Positions 1 through 7,191 of a stretch of 25,227 nucleotides of DNA are shown in pieces. Where the stretch lies: NCBI GenBank assembly GCA_947174625.1, contig CAMWJT010000001.1, forward strand, positions 1 through 25,227. Reading direction: 5' to 3'. The stretch is from an uncultured Ruminococcus sp. GTDB lineage: Bacteria > Bacillota > Clostridia > Oscillospirales > Ruminococcaceae. Position 1 is the stretch's first letter; every line of letters begins with the position of its first letter. The translations under genes and the position numbers were made by a program. A model generated the notes under the pieces. The model was not told the origin of the DNA and did no database searches. It worked only from the letters and a program-made list of their open reading frames with translations.

Positions 1-71
1 TGTATACCAATAAAAAATGCGAAATATAGCTATTTTTCAATGTCAGGTATACAAGGTATACAAAGTATACA
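1..71. repeat. Tandem 9-bp repeats with an inverted copy
   Basis: Three adjacent 9-bp units read AGGTATACA (45-53), AGGTATACA (54-62) and AAGTATACA (63-71). An inverted copy, TGTATACC, is at 1-8. Each unit holds the palindromic core GTATAC. The spacing of about 9 bp puts the copies on nearly the same face of the helix, as for a cooperative DNA-binding protein. The repeats lie just beyond the end of the small coiled-coil gene and, if the molecule is circular, about 100 bp from the iteron origin. They could be secondary Rep sites, a partition or incompatibility site, or an operator; the sequence does not decide. Confidence 0.6.
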
Positions 72-119
72 GTTTGATGTTGAGGTGGGTCAATTTTTGG
101 GTTTCAGCTAAGTAAATGA

Positions 120-150
120 AACGGCAACATGAAAAAATCACATTGCCGTT
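120..150 (-). terminator. Stem-loop after the small mobilisation gene
   Basis: The arms AACGGCAA (120-127) and TTGCCGTT (143-150) form an 8-bp perfect stem around a 15-nt loop. On the minus strand the structure lies a few bases past the stop codon of the gene at 155-451 and is followed by a modestly T-rich stretch. It is a plausible intrinsic terminator, though the U-tract is weak. Confidence 0.5.
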
Positions 151-154
151 CTGG

Positions 155-451
155 TCAGTTATTGGTATCAGATTTTTGATTTGCGTTTCGTCCCATTGCC
201 GATGAGAAGAATCGTCCTCGTTGTTCTTGTCGTTTGAGGAAAGCTATTAGTTTTTCTACATCGCCTTCCTGATAGCTGTCACCAAGAACGGAGTATACTG
301 CACGACCAATTTCAATCAGATGCTTTGTCCGTTTCTTCCGTTCTTCTTTTGACTGTTGTGCTTTGAGTTTTTTCTCTTGTTCTTTCAGTTGCTTTTGCTT
401 TTCCTGTAATGCAGCAATTCTTTCCTCGTAGGAACGTTTTTCTTTTGCCAT
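155..451 (-). CDS. Small coiled-coil mobilisation accessory protein (TraD/MobC-like)
   Basis: A 98-residue, highly charged protein. Residues 5 to about 45 are almost entirely Lys/Glu/Gln/Arg with Leu spacing and should form a coiled coil. They are followed by a segment containing RTKHLIEIGRAVYS, which resembles the arginine-rich 'RTRxLIxIG' segment of small TraD/MobC-type proteins encoded beside MobA/MobL relaxases. The likely role is oriT binding or relaxosome assembly together with the relaxase encoded divergently at 734. The ATG at 451 is chosen because AGGTGG lies 8 nt upstream; a GTG at 463 falls inside that ribosome binding site. A promoter for it is visible at 475-503. The exact family is uncertain; a DUF3847-like protein is an alternative name. 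Confidence 0.7.
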   Translation of the reverse strand: MAKEKRSYEERIAALQEKQKQLKEQEKKLKAQQSKEERKKRTKHLIEIGRAVYSVLGDSYQEGDVEKLIAFLKRQEQRGRFFSSAMGRNANQKSDTNN

Positions 452-474
452 TTCTTTTACCACCTTTCAGGAAT

Positions 475-503
475 ATTTTATCATTTATTAGAACGCTTGT
501 CAA
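475..503 (-). promoter_or_regulatory. Sigma-A promoter for the small mobilisation gene
   Basis: On the minus strand TTGACA (498-503) and TAAAAT (475-480) are separated by exactly 17 bp. The promoter points toward the coiled-coil gene starting at 451, leaving a very short leader that contains its AGGTGG ribosome binding site. Confidence 0.75.
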
Positions 504-537
504 GAGCTATATTTTTAAAATTACTGTTTTCAGAAGC

Positions 538-566
538 TTGACAAACTTCTGAATTTATGCTATAGT
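538..566 (+). promoter_or_regulatory. Sigma-A promoter for the relaxase
   Basis: TTGACA (538-543), a 17-bp spacer and TATAGT (561-566) on the plus strand. The predicted start near 573 means that the transcript runs through the whole oriT structure (576-653) before reaching the relaxase at 734. It diverges from the minus-strand promoter at 475-503, with only about 35 bp between the two -35 boxes. Confidence 0.75.
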
Positions 567-575
567 TATATAGCA

Positions 576-653
576 CCTTTTCATAAAAGGGCGCACTTAC
601 ATACTACATATCTAAAATAGCAAAGCTATTTGTCTATATAGTATGTAAGTGCG
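576..653. other. oriT: oriT with RSF1010/pIP501-type nick region and nested inverted repeats
   Basis: An outer inverted repeat pairs CGCACTTACATACTA (592-606) with a near-exact complement ending at 653. Inside it a second perfect hairpin has arms AAATAGC (615-621) and GCTATTT (625-631). On the minus strand the outer left arm reads TAAGTGCGCCCT (599 down to 588), which matches the nick core I recall for IncQ RSF1010 and Gram-positive pIP501. The right arm has TAAGTGCG but not the CCCT, so nicking is predicted on the minus strand near 591-592. A third hairpin, CCTTTT-CAT-AAAAGG (576-590), lies just past the nick. In this polarity the rep side would enter the recipient first and the relaxase gene last. 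Confidence 0.85.
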
Positions 654-733
654 TAGAGACGTTGCTACTCAAATTTACAAGAATTTTCTTCTCTTAACTT
701 CCCTACTAAAATAACGAAAGGACGTGAACAATA

Positions 734-2452
734 TTGGCAATTTATCATTTGAGTGTTAAGATTGGTGGCAGAGCAAAAGGACAAAGTGCAATAGCGGCAT
801 CTGCTTATCGAAGTGGAGAAAAATTAAAAAATGATGAAACAGGAATCACATCTGATTATGGTCAAAAACAAAGAATTGTATGTTGCGGAGTCGCATTATG
901 TGAAAATGCTCCCAGAGAATATAGCAATCGTGAAATTTTATGGAATGCCGTTCATAAGATTGAAAAGTCAAAAAATGCAAGGCTATGGAGAGAGATCGAA
1001 GTTGCCTTACCACGAGAATTGACACAGGACGAACAGATAGCTACAGTAAGAGAATTTGTAAATTACTTAACAAAAAAAGGAATGTGCGCAGATTGGGCAA
1101 TACATGATAGTGGGGACGGGAATCCTCATGCACATATCATGCTTACTACAAGGAGCATTCTCCCGGATGGTAAGTGGGCAGGTAAAAGCCGTAAGGTGTA
1201 TGAACTTGACGAGAACGGTCATAGGATTTTTCAGAAGATTGATAAAACCGGACGGAAACAATATAAATGCCATACAGAAAGTTACAATGACTGGAATGCG
1301 AAAGAACGAGTAGAGGAATGGAGAGCAGTCTGGGCAGAATGCTGTAATGTTAGATTGTCCGAGCAGGACAGAATAGACCACAGAAGTTATGAACGGCAGG
1401 GCAAAGAACAAATTCCTACCATACATGAAGGCTATTTTGCACGAAAGATTGCATCACAAGGCAGACATTCTGAATTAGTCAGCCGAAATGATGCAATCAG
1501 ACAGCAAAACAATCTATTGGAAAATATAGAAAATCAAGTCCATGCAATAGAATTAGAGATACAGCAGCTCACAACAGAATTGCACTCTGTACAACAAGAT
1601 AGAATTAACACAGATATAGAGCGCATATGTCAAACTGCTTTGGAGCTGTGTTCTGAATCGCAGTCAGAATCCAGCAGAACAAGACCAGAAAAGTCAGAGT
1701 CTAAGCCACTTTCACAAGAAAGTATTGCCAATATTATTCAGTTAAAGAATGAGTATGCTTTCAAATGCAGCGTGTATTATTATCTGAAAACGGCTCATAT
1801 TTCTACAGAATGCCAGGAATCTTATCAGAATGCACAACAAATGGTACAAGAGTTCAGGCAATCTGCTGAGAAAGTACAGGATTTAAACGACAAAATCAAG
1901 AAAACAATCAATCCGTTCAAGAAGAAACATCTTCATAAGGAACGGAATAATGCTGCTATGCAATTGGAACGTGCATCGCACAGCTTGCAGTCGGCATTGG
2001 ATATTACTCTGATCTATGATGGGAATGCTTTGGACTGCTATGTTGCACCGAAAGACCATATTCATGCAATTATCGGATATACAAAGCATCCTATTCATAT
2101 GAAAAAAGATAGCATGGATTCTGAAATTAAGCGAAATAAGATGATTCAAGAACTCATGCAGAGAAAAATAACAGATGAAGATGTGCAGACGGCTTTAAAA
2201 TTATTCCAGAGTGCTTGTAAAGGTGTGTCTGATGCAGAAAAGCAAAAGTTGTATGTTGCTTTGGTGAATGACAAAGTTCCTAATTTTGATTTTAAAGTAA
2301 GAGGTTATTTGTCAAAGGGACGACAAATAGCTACCGAAAATATTACAGAGATTGTATCATCATTAAAGCCTGATATTCCACTATATCAATCAGAACAAGT
2401 ACATGAGCTTAAAAATCCCACTTCACATAGATGTTTTGGGCAGATAATATAG
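734..2452 (+). CDS. mobA: MOBQ relaxase, MobA/MobL family
   Basis: A 572-residue protein that nicks oriT and leads the transferred strand into the recipient. The N-terminus (IYHLSVKIGGRAKGQSAIAA) and AYRSG with Tyr25 fit the MobA/MobL fold and its catalytic tyrosine. The metal-binding histidine cluster is in HDSGDGNPHAHIM, with H124, H132 and H134. Residues 1 to about 220 form the relaxase domain, about 255-290 a coiled coil, and the rest is a variable, charged tail without a recognisable primase or helicase domain. The start is TTG at 734, where the family N-terminus begins; AAAGGA lies about 12 nt upstream. No mating-pair-formation genes are present, so the plasmid would be mobilisable but not self-transmissible. 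Confidence 0.93.
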   Translation: MAIYHLSVKIGGRAKGQSAIAASAYRSGEKLKNDETGITSDYGQKQRIVCCGVALCENAPREYSNREILWNAVHKIEKSKNARLWREIEVALPRELTQDEQIATVREFVNYLTKKGMCADWAIHDSGDGNPHAHIMLTTRSILPDGKWAGKSRKVYELDENGHRIFQKIDKTGRKQYKCHTESYNDWNAKERVEEWRAVWAECCNVRLSEQDRIDHRSYERQGKEQIPTIHEGYFARKIASQGRHSELVSRNDAIRQQNNLLENIENQVHAIELEIQQLTTELHSVQQDRINTDIERICQTALELCSESQSESSRTRPEKSESKPLSQESIANIIQLKNEYAFKCSVYYYLKTAHISTECQESYQNAQQMVQEFRQSAEKVQDLNDKIKKTINPFKKKHLHKERNNAAMQLERASHSLQSALDITLIYDGNALDCYVAPKDHIHAIIGYTKHPIHMKKDSMDSEIKRNKMIQELMQRKITDEDVQTALKLFQSACKGVSDAEKQKLYVALVNDKVPNFDFKVRGYLSKGRQIATENITEIVSSLKPDIPLYQSEQVHELKNPTSHRCFGQII

Positions 2453-2453
2453 A

Positions 2454-2488
2454 ATAAGGAAGTGAGTTATTGTAACTCACTTCCTTAT
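2454..2488 (+). terminator. Strong stem-loop after the relaxase gene
   Basis: A perfect 16-bp stem, ATAAGGAAGTGAGTTA (2454-2469) with its complement at 2473-2488, and a 3-nt loop, starting 2 bp after the relaxase stop codon. No clean T-run follows immediately. The near-symmetry suggests that it works in both directions. Confidence 0.7.
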
Positions 2489-2565
2489 AATGTTAGAAAA
2501 TATAAAATTTTTCATTATTTTTAGGTGCTTCTAATGGAATTTTTTGATTAGTTCTTCTAATGTAC

Positions 2566-2907
2566 CTAGGAAAGGAAAATGATTAGGTGGAAACATTCCT
2601 CAAAGGAATTCTGAAGATTATCCTCCGATTTTGGCTGTTCCTGAATGAAAAACCATATATTTTCACTATTGTATCCAAAATAGTTATATTGTTCAAAGAA
2701 CTTTTGTATTTCATTGTTGTTATCCACGCTTGCCATAATAAAAAGTGGAGTCCATGTATCTGTCTGACGTGTAATATCAAGGAAATTATTGATCAGACAT
2801 TCAAAGATATATAGTTCACATTTTATACCAATATTGAACATTTCTTTCAGATTATCAAAATCAAGATGGCTTTCTTGTCCGCCTGCAAGCCAATATCTGT
2901 AAATTTG
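2566..2907 (-). pseudogene. Decayed UDP-sugar pyrophosphorylase (UDPGP family) fragment
   Basis: The minus-strand frame upstream of the ATG at 2841 reads LAGGQESHLDFDNLKEMFNIGI, a degraded form of the nucleotide-binding signature LAGGQGTRLG..PKG of the UDPGP family. It runs on into ECLINNFLD, then PLFIMASVDNNNEIQKFFEQYNYFGYNSENIWFFIQEQ, which is typical of the same fold. Conserved Gly and Arg positions of the loop are changed (GTR to ESH), a stop codon interrupts the frame at 2908-2910, and the C-terminal two thirds is missing after a nonsense tail. Family members are about 400 residues; about 114 codons remain. It once made an activated UDP-sugar, presumably for the same polysaccharide locus, and is now non-functional. 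Confidence 0.7.
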
Positions 2908-3000
2908 CTACAGTGTTCTTGTATTTCAGACAGAGTTGTAGCAAACAAAGGAGCGAAAGTTCTACATCTTCATTTGTTTCGTCAGCACTCAAAACAGAAA

Positions 3001-3043
3001 AATAATGAACGATGCACGAATACTCATGTATCGTTCAATTATT
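3001..3043 (-). terminator. Terminator of the polysaccharide operon
   Basis: The arms AATAATGAACGAT (3001-3013) and ATCGTTCAATTATT (3030-3043) pair with one bulged base. On the minus strand the stem is followed by TTTTTCTGTTTT. It starts 2 bp beyond the glf stop codon, so it should end the long operon. Confidence 0.8.
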
Positions 3044-3045
3044 TA

Positions 3046-4161
3046 TTACAGTTCTTTCTTACATAATTCCAATGCAGATGCTATAACTGCATCCATATCA
3101 TAATACTTGTATTCGCCGAGACGACCGCCAAAGATAACTTTAGACTCTTTTTCAGCAAGAGCTTTATACTGTGCATAGAGCTTACTGTTTTTCTCATCAT
3201 TGACCGGATAATACGGCTCATCGCCGGGCTTCCATTCAGAGCTATATTCTTTTGATATAACAGTCTTAGGAAGATCATTACCATCAGCATCTTTACCAAA
3301 CTCAAACCACTTGTGTTCGATGATACGAGTCCACGGCGTCTCACGGTCTGTGTAGTTGACAGCAGCATTGCCCTGAAAGTTCGGTATATCCAACAGTTCT
3401 GTCTCAAAACGCACACTACGATATTCGAGTGTACCAAGCTTGAAATCAAAGTACGCATCAATTGGACCTGTGTAGATGACCTTTTCAGCAAGCGCATCTA
3501 ACTCAGCCTTATGCTTTAGATAATCTGTGTTCAGGCGAACCTCAATGCCTTCTAGCATATTTGTAACCATCTGTGTATAACCGCCGACCGGGATTCCTTG
3601 ATAGAGCGCATTGAAGTAGTTGTTATCAAATGTCAGACGAACCGGCAGACGCTTGATGATGAATGCAGGAAGATCCTTGCAGTCACGTCCCCACTGCTTT
3701 TCCGTGTAACCCTTGATGAGTTTCTCATAGATGTCACGACCAACAAGACTGATAGCTTGTTCTTCAAGATTCTGCGGTTCGCCAGTGATTTCTTTGCGCT
3801 GTTCTGCAATCTTAGTAGCTGCCTCTTCCGGAGTTACTACGCCCCACATCTTGTTGAAGGTGTACATATTGAATGGGAGCGAGAAGAGCTCACCGTGATA
3901 GTTTGCGATTGGGGAATTTGTGAAGCGGTTGAATGTGGCAAACTGCGTGATATAATTCCATACCTCAGTATTATTGGTGTGGAAAATATGCGCACCATAT
4001 TTGTGGACATGGATACCTTCTACAGTTTCTGTATACACATTGCCAGCAATATTTGGGCGTTTGTCGATGACAAGAACACTCTTGCCTACTTTTTTCGCCT
4101 CGTGGGCGAAGACGGCACCATAAAGACCGGAGCCGACTACTAAATAATCATATTGGTTCAA
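3046..4161 (-). CDS. glf: UDP-galactopyranose mutase
   Basis: A 371-residue cytoplasmic flavoenzyme that interconverts UDP-galactopyranose and UDP-galactofuranose, giving the donor for Galf residues. The N-terminal FAD-binding motif is VGSGLYGAVFAHEA (G10, G12, G15), followed by the family signatures YGAHIFHT (55-62), KGYTEKQWG and RLPVRLTFDNNYF, and a C-terminal FGGRLGEYKYYDMD that closes the FAD site. The length is usual for bacterial Glf. The start is TTG at 4161 with GAAAGGGG about 9 nt upstream. It is the last gene of the operon, separated from LicD by two broken acyltransferase genes. Its partner is the galactofuranosyltransferase at 17260-18345. Confidence 0.97.
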   Translation of the reverse strand: MNQYDYLVVGSGLYGAVFAHEAKKVGKSVLVIDKRPNIAGNVYTETVEGIHVHKYGAHIFHTNNTEVWNYITQFATFNRFTNSPIANYHGELFSLPFNMYTFNKMWGVVTPEEAATKIAEQRKEITGEPQNLEEQAISLVGRDIYEKLIKGYTEKQWGRDCKDLPAFIIKRLPVRLTFDNNYFNALYQGIPVGGYTQMVTNMLEGIEVRLNTDYLKHKAELDALAEKVIYTGPIDAYFDFKLGTLEYRSVRFETELLDIPNFQGNAAVNYTDRETPWTRIIEHKWFEFGKDADGNDLPKTVISKEYSSEWKPGDEPYYPVNDEKNSKLYAQYKALAEKESKVIFGGRLGEYKYYDMDAVIASALELCKKEL

Positions 4162-4210
4162 ATTAATAAGCCCCTTTCAGATTGATGGCATATCATCAGA
4201 TATGTATTAT

Positions 4211-4720
4211 TTATAGAACATGTTTTCGCAATGGTGGAATCAAATTCAGGACAAATGATGCACAGAAAGAGCAGAGTAAGAATACAATAAGAAAAAGTAC
4301 CGTAAAGACCGGATACACCAAAAATGTGCATGGCGTAATTTTTAGGATCTTGTATGTAAACTTGATAAGGACAGGATGGATCAAACAAACACCAAAGCAC
4401 AGCCTGTCGATCCTCCAGAGATGCTTCACTGTTTTTTCTGACATATCCTTGAATTGTAGGTTTTGCAGCAGGTAGAATATCGAGACAGAATACAGTGCGA
4501 TCACAGAGCTGTTATAACTGCATATCACATCAGAAGGCTTCCCTACGAGAATCACTCCTGAAATGACGGCAGCGGATATGCAGATCAGTAATATGGCAAT
4601 GCTCTTCCGACGTTTATCCATCGGTTCCACGATGATATAGTGTCCGATCACAAAATAAAACACTGGATAAGTGACGGAAACAGAGAATGCGATATCCCAG
4701 CTGGACAGCTTTGCCCTCAT
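4211..4720 (-). pseudogene. Acyltransferase-3 family remnant, C-terminal half
   Basis: About 169 codons encoding four to five hydrophobic helices, ending in FGVCLIHPVLIKF and a final membrane helix before LIPPLRKHVL. This resembles the C-terminal half of membrane O-acyltransferases of the acyltransferase-3 family, which are normally about 330-350 residues. The N-terminal half with the catalytic His of the 'R..D..R' region is absent, and an in-frame stop lies just upstream of the ATG at 4720. It follows directly on another remnant of the same family (4734-5157), so it is a separate second relic rather than the rest of that one. Confidence 0.65.
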
Positions 4721-4733
4721 ATTTACCGATCAT

Positions 4734-5157
4734 CTATTAATTACATATTTCAGCCAAGTAAATGGCTTAAAGCGTTCAAGATAAAGAATTAGCATTGAGA
4801 TTGCCAGGCACATCAACAATACAACGAAAAAAACAATAACAGTATTTTTGAAGTGAAGAACATCTGTCACAACATATGCAAAAGATGAATGCATAACATA
4901 AATCAACGTGCTAAGTTTGCACAGGATATGTCTGACCGAAACAATATAGGAGGAAGTGCAGATACCAAATTAAAAATACTAACCGTAGCAAGCACTAACA
5001 TAAAGTAATAGTTATGTGTATAACTATCCGTGAATTTCCCATTCAGTAACCACTCCAACCATAGAAGCAACAGCGAACAAATTAATATCATGACATTTGT
5101 CTTTTTCTCGAATTGAAAGCAGTTGCTATTTCTGACTTTGTTCTCCCAATGAGCCAA
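4734..5157 (-). pseudogene. Acyltransferase-3 family remnant with a frameshift
   Basis: The first part (5157-4903) reads EKKTNVMILICSLLLLWLEWLL...YYFMLVLATVSIFNLVSALPPI, and is cut off by a frame change. In another frame the protein continues as KLSTLIYVMHSSFAYVVTDVLHF, with membrane helices and LERFKPFTWLKYVIN before the stop at 4734-4736. LSxLIYVMHS followed by a terminal helix is typical of the C-terminus of acyltransferase-3 proteins. The N-terminal half is lost where the sequence joins the 3' end of licD (5126). Its loss means that one acyl decoration seen in the ancestral glycan is probably gone. Confidence 0.65.
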
Positions 5158-6043
5158 GGATGGGATCGATCACAAAGGTCTTTTCATTTCCGAGATTCAC
5201 ATAGATGAACTGAATATGGTAGCGATCCTCTTCTGGAGGAAGTTTCATGTAATCCTTGTACAATTCTGTCAGAAAAGCGTCATAATTCTTGGGGACCCAG
5301 ATTTCCATATCCTCAAATTTCTTTCGTACCAAAGGAAAAAACTCATCTGGGCGGTATTGGTAGCTGTATCTGCTACTATAGCAGCAGATATACTTATCAT
5401 CCAAAGAGCCCATTGCAATTTTACGATATTTTTCCGAGATACAGGCTGCCGGATTTGGATTCACCAGACGAGCTGTATAGCCGTAAATATTCTTAACGAC
5501 AGCTTTCAGCTTCCTCTTGAAAGACTGTCCTTTTGTGCGGGCACAGTATTTCATCGGCTTGTACAATGCGGCTAGACGGCGTAATTTTTTCTTTTTCCAT
5601 GCATTATCCTTCTTCTCGGCAGAGGTATGGTCAAAAATATAGATATCACACATCAGAGATGTATGGAACGGCTCGCCTGTTTTCGGAGCCTTCCATTCAT
5701 CAATATCGCATTTGCTTTGGATAATGGAGTTCTTACGATACACTCTCCCGAAGATCTTGTCATGGATAGGGCAGTCATCGGTTGGTGCTACTAAAATGGT
5801 ATCATCTCCCCATTCCTCTTTCGGCACCTGACAGAGTTTTTCAAAGTCCTCCCGCATCATACCAATATCCAGGTCATCATCCCACGGAACAAAACCCTCA
5901 TGACGGATCGCTCCCAAGAGCGTTCCGCAGTATGCAAAATATTGGAGTTGATACTTCTCACAAATTCGGTCAAGCTTCTTGAGACTCTTGAGCGTTTCGA
6001 GCTGAATAGCCCGAATCATCTCCCTGTAGGAATCCTGGTTCAT
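5126..6043 (-). CDS. LicD-family phosphotransferase (copy 1, in the phosphonate block)
   Basis: A 305-residue member of the LicD family of nucleotidyltransferase-fold enzymes, which move a phospho-substituent such as phosphocholine from a CDP donor to a glycan. The family signature GTLLGAIRHEGFVPWDDDLD is at 40-59, with the metal-binding acidic cluster WDDDLD at 54-59. The C-terminal YKDYMKLPPEEDR matches the usual 'YGDYMxLPP' end motif. The start ATG at 6043 has AAAGGAG upstream; a longer reading to 6073 would overlap the previous gene. It begins 16 nt after aepY, so it is the LicD best placed to use the CMP-activated phosphonate made by the four genes before it (inference). The last few residues lie at the junction with a broken acyltransferase gene. 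Confidence 0.88.
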   Translation of the reverse strand: MNQDSYREMIRAIQLETLKSLKKLDRICEKYQLQYFAYCGTLLGAIRHEGFVPWDDDLDIGMMREDFEKLCQVPKEEWGDDTILVAPTDDCPIHDKIFGRVYRKNSIIQSKCDIDEWKAPKTGEPFHTSLMCDIYIFDHTSAEKKDNAWKKKKLRRLAALYKPMKYCARTKGQSFKRKLKAVVKNIYGYTARLVNPNPAACISEKYRKIAMGSLDDKYICCYSSRYSYQYRPDEFFPLVRKKFEDMEIWVPKNYDAFLTELYKDYMKLPPEEDRYHIQFIYVNLGNEKTFVIDPILGSLGEQSQK

Positions 6044-6059
6044 ACAAATTCTCCTTTGA

Positions 6060-7181
6060 TCAAAGCTTAGCAAGATAGGTCATAAAGTTCTGCTTATTCT
6101 CTAGTGCAGTTGTTGTCGGTCTGCCCAGATCAGCTCTTGCACCAATCGAACACTTAACCTCGATCAGAGAGAGTTCATGTCTGTCCTTTGCAGTTTCTAG
6201 TTCTTTATCCAAATCATCAAAGTTATCGACGCAGACAGCATTAGGGTAACCGCAAGCCTTTGCAATTGCAACCAAATTGATCTTTGATGCAACAGTCGGC
6301 ATACCTCCAACAGTCTCATGAGCTCCATTGTTAATGACGACATGTACTACATTCTGTGGCTTATTTGCACCGAGTACGGCCATAGCCCCCATGTGCATAA
6401 GGACAGCACCATCACCGTCCACGCACCAAATTCTTTGGTCGGGCTTATTGATGGCAACACCAAGTGCGATAGAGGAAGCATGCCCCATCGAGCCAACGGT
6501 CAGGAAATCGTACTTGTGGCTCTGTTCGTTGACCGTACGGGTCTCGAACAATTCACGACTAGGTTTTCCAGTGGTTGATATGATCGGATCTTCACCGGTT
6601 GCCTTTACGATGTGTTGGATGATTTCCTCACGAATCATCTTGTTATCGTTCTGATACTTGACCTCCGGTGCATTGGTCAGAGCACCCTTGCGAACAACAA
6701 ATGCGACCTGTTTTCCTATATCAAGCATCTTGCGGAAATCCTCCATGACAGCCTCAAGCTCATCCTCTGTTGTATCCTTGCTGATAATAAAGGTCTTGAT
6801 ATCCATATCTTCAAGAAGCTTGACTGTAACCTCACCTTGATAGATATGCTGAGGCTCGTCGTGAACACCGGGCTCACCACGCCAACCCACGATAAATATC
6901 ATAGGGATAGCGTACACTTTATCATTGAGAAGAGAAGCAACAGGGTTGATAATATTGCCTTCGCCGGAATTTTGCATATACACTGCCGGAACTTTCCCTG
7001 TTGCAAGGTGATAGCCTGCTGCAAGAGCAGTGCAATTACCTTCGTTTGCTGCGATTATATGATGCCTCTGATTGATACCATATGTATCCATAAGGTAATT
7101 GCAGAGTGCTTTGAGCTGACTATCCGGAACTCCTGTGTAGAAGTCAGTACCTATTATTTTTACTAAGCTTTCAACCTTCAT
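6060..7181 (-). CDS. aepY: Phosphonopyruvate decarboxylase
   Basis: A 373-residue thiamine-diphosphate enzyme that decarboxylates phosphonopyruvate to phosphonoacetaldehyde, the irreversible step that pulls the unfavourable PEP mutase reaction forward. The catalytic glutamate of the ThDP site is E47 in AANEGNC. The Mg/ThDP-binding motif runs from GDG (256-258) to NN (284-285). FYTGVPDSQLK at 14-24 and MQNSGEGN at 69-76 are family signatures. The start ATG at 7181 has AAGGAG overlapping the stop of the preceding cytidylyltransferase gene, indicating tight translational linkage. The enzyme sits in the standard aepX/aepY/aepZ set and acts in the cytoplasm. Confidence 0.96.
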   Translation of the reverse strand: MKVESLVKIIGTDFYTGVPDSQLKALCNYLMDTYGINQRHHIIAANEGNCTALAAGYHLATGKVPAVYMQNSGEGNIINPVASLLNDKVYAIPMIFIVGWRGEPGVHDEPQHIYQGEVTVKLLEDMDIKTFIISKDTTEDELEAVMEDFRKMLDIGKQVAFVVRKGALTNAPEVKYQNDNKMIREEIIQHIVKATGEDPIISTTGKPSRELFETRTVNEQSHKYDFLTVGSMGHASSIALGVAINKPDQRIWCVDGDGAVLMHMGAMAVLGANKPQNVVHVVINNGAHETVGGMPTVASKINLVAIAKACGYPNAVCVDNFDDLDKELETAKDRHELSLIEVKCSIGARADLGRPTTTALENKQNFMTYLAKL

Positions 7182-7191
7182 TGCTTACTCC

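Noticed and set aside
653..663. GTAGAGACGTT near oriT, with an inverted copy at 23819-23829 after rep
   Set aside because: An 11-bp match is expected many times by chance in 25 kb, and the flanking sequence does not extend the match.
2719..2728. DnaA-box-like TTATCCACG
   Set aside because: It is a single near-match inside a decayed gene, far from the iterons; isolated matches of this quality are expected by chance.
3598..4143. Long open frame on the plus strand across glf
   Set aside because: It is antisense to a complete UDP-galactopyranose mutase and its translation has no recognisable family features.
4158..4400. 80-codon minus-strand frame in front of glf
   Set aside because: It overlaps the acyltransferase remnant in a different frame, and its sequence is not protein-like for any family I know.
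6612..7166. 184-codon open frame on the plus strand across aepY
   Set aside because: It lies entirely antisense to a gene with all ThDP-enzyme motifs; its Cys/His/Ile-rich translation is typical of a shadow frame.
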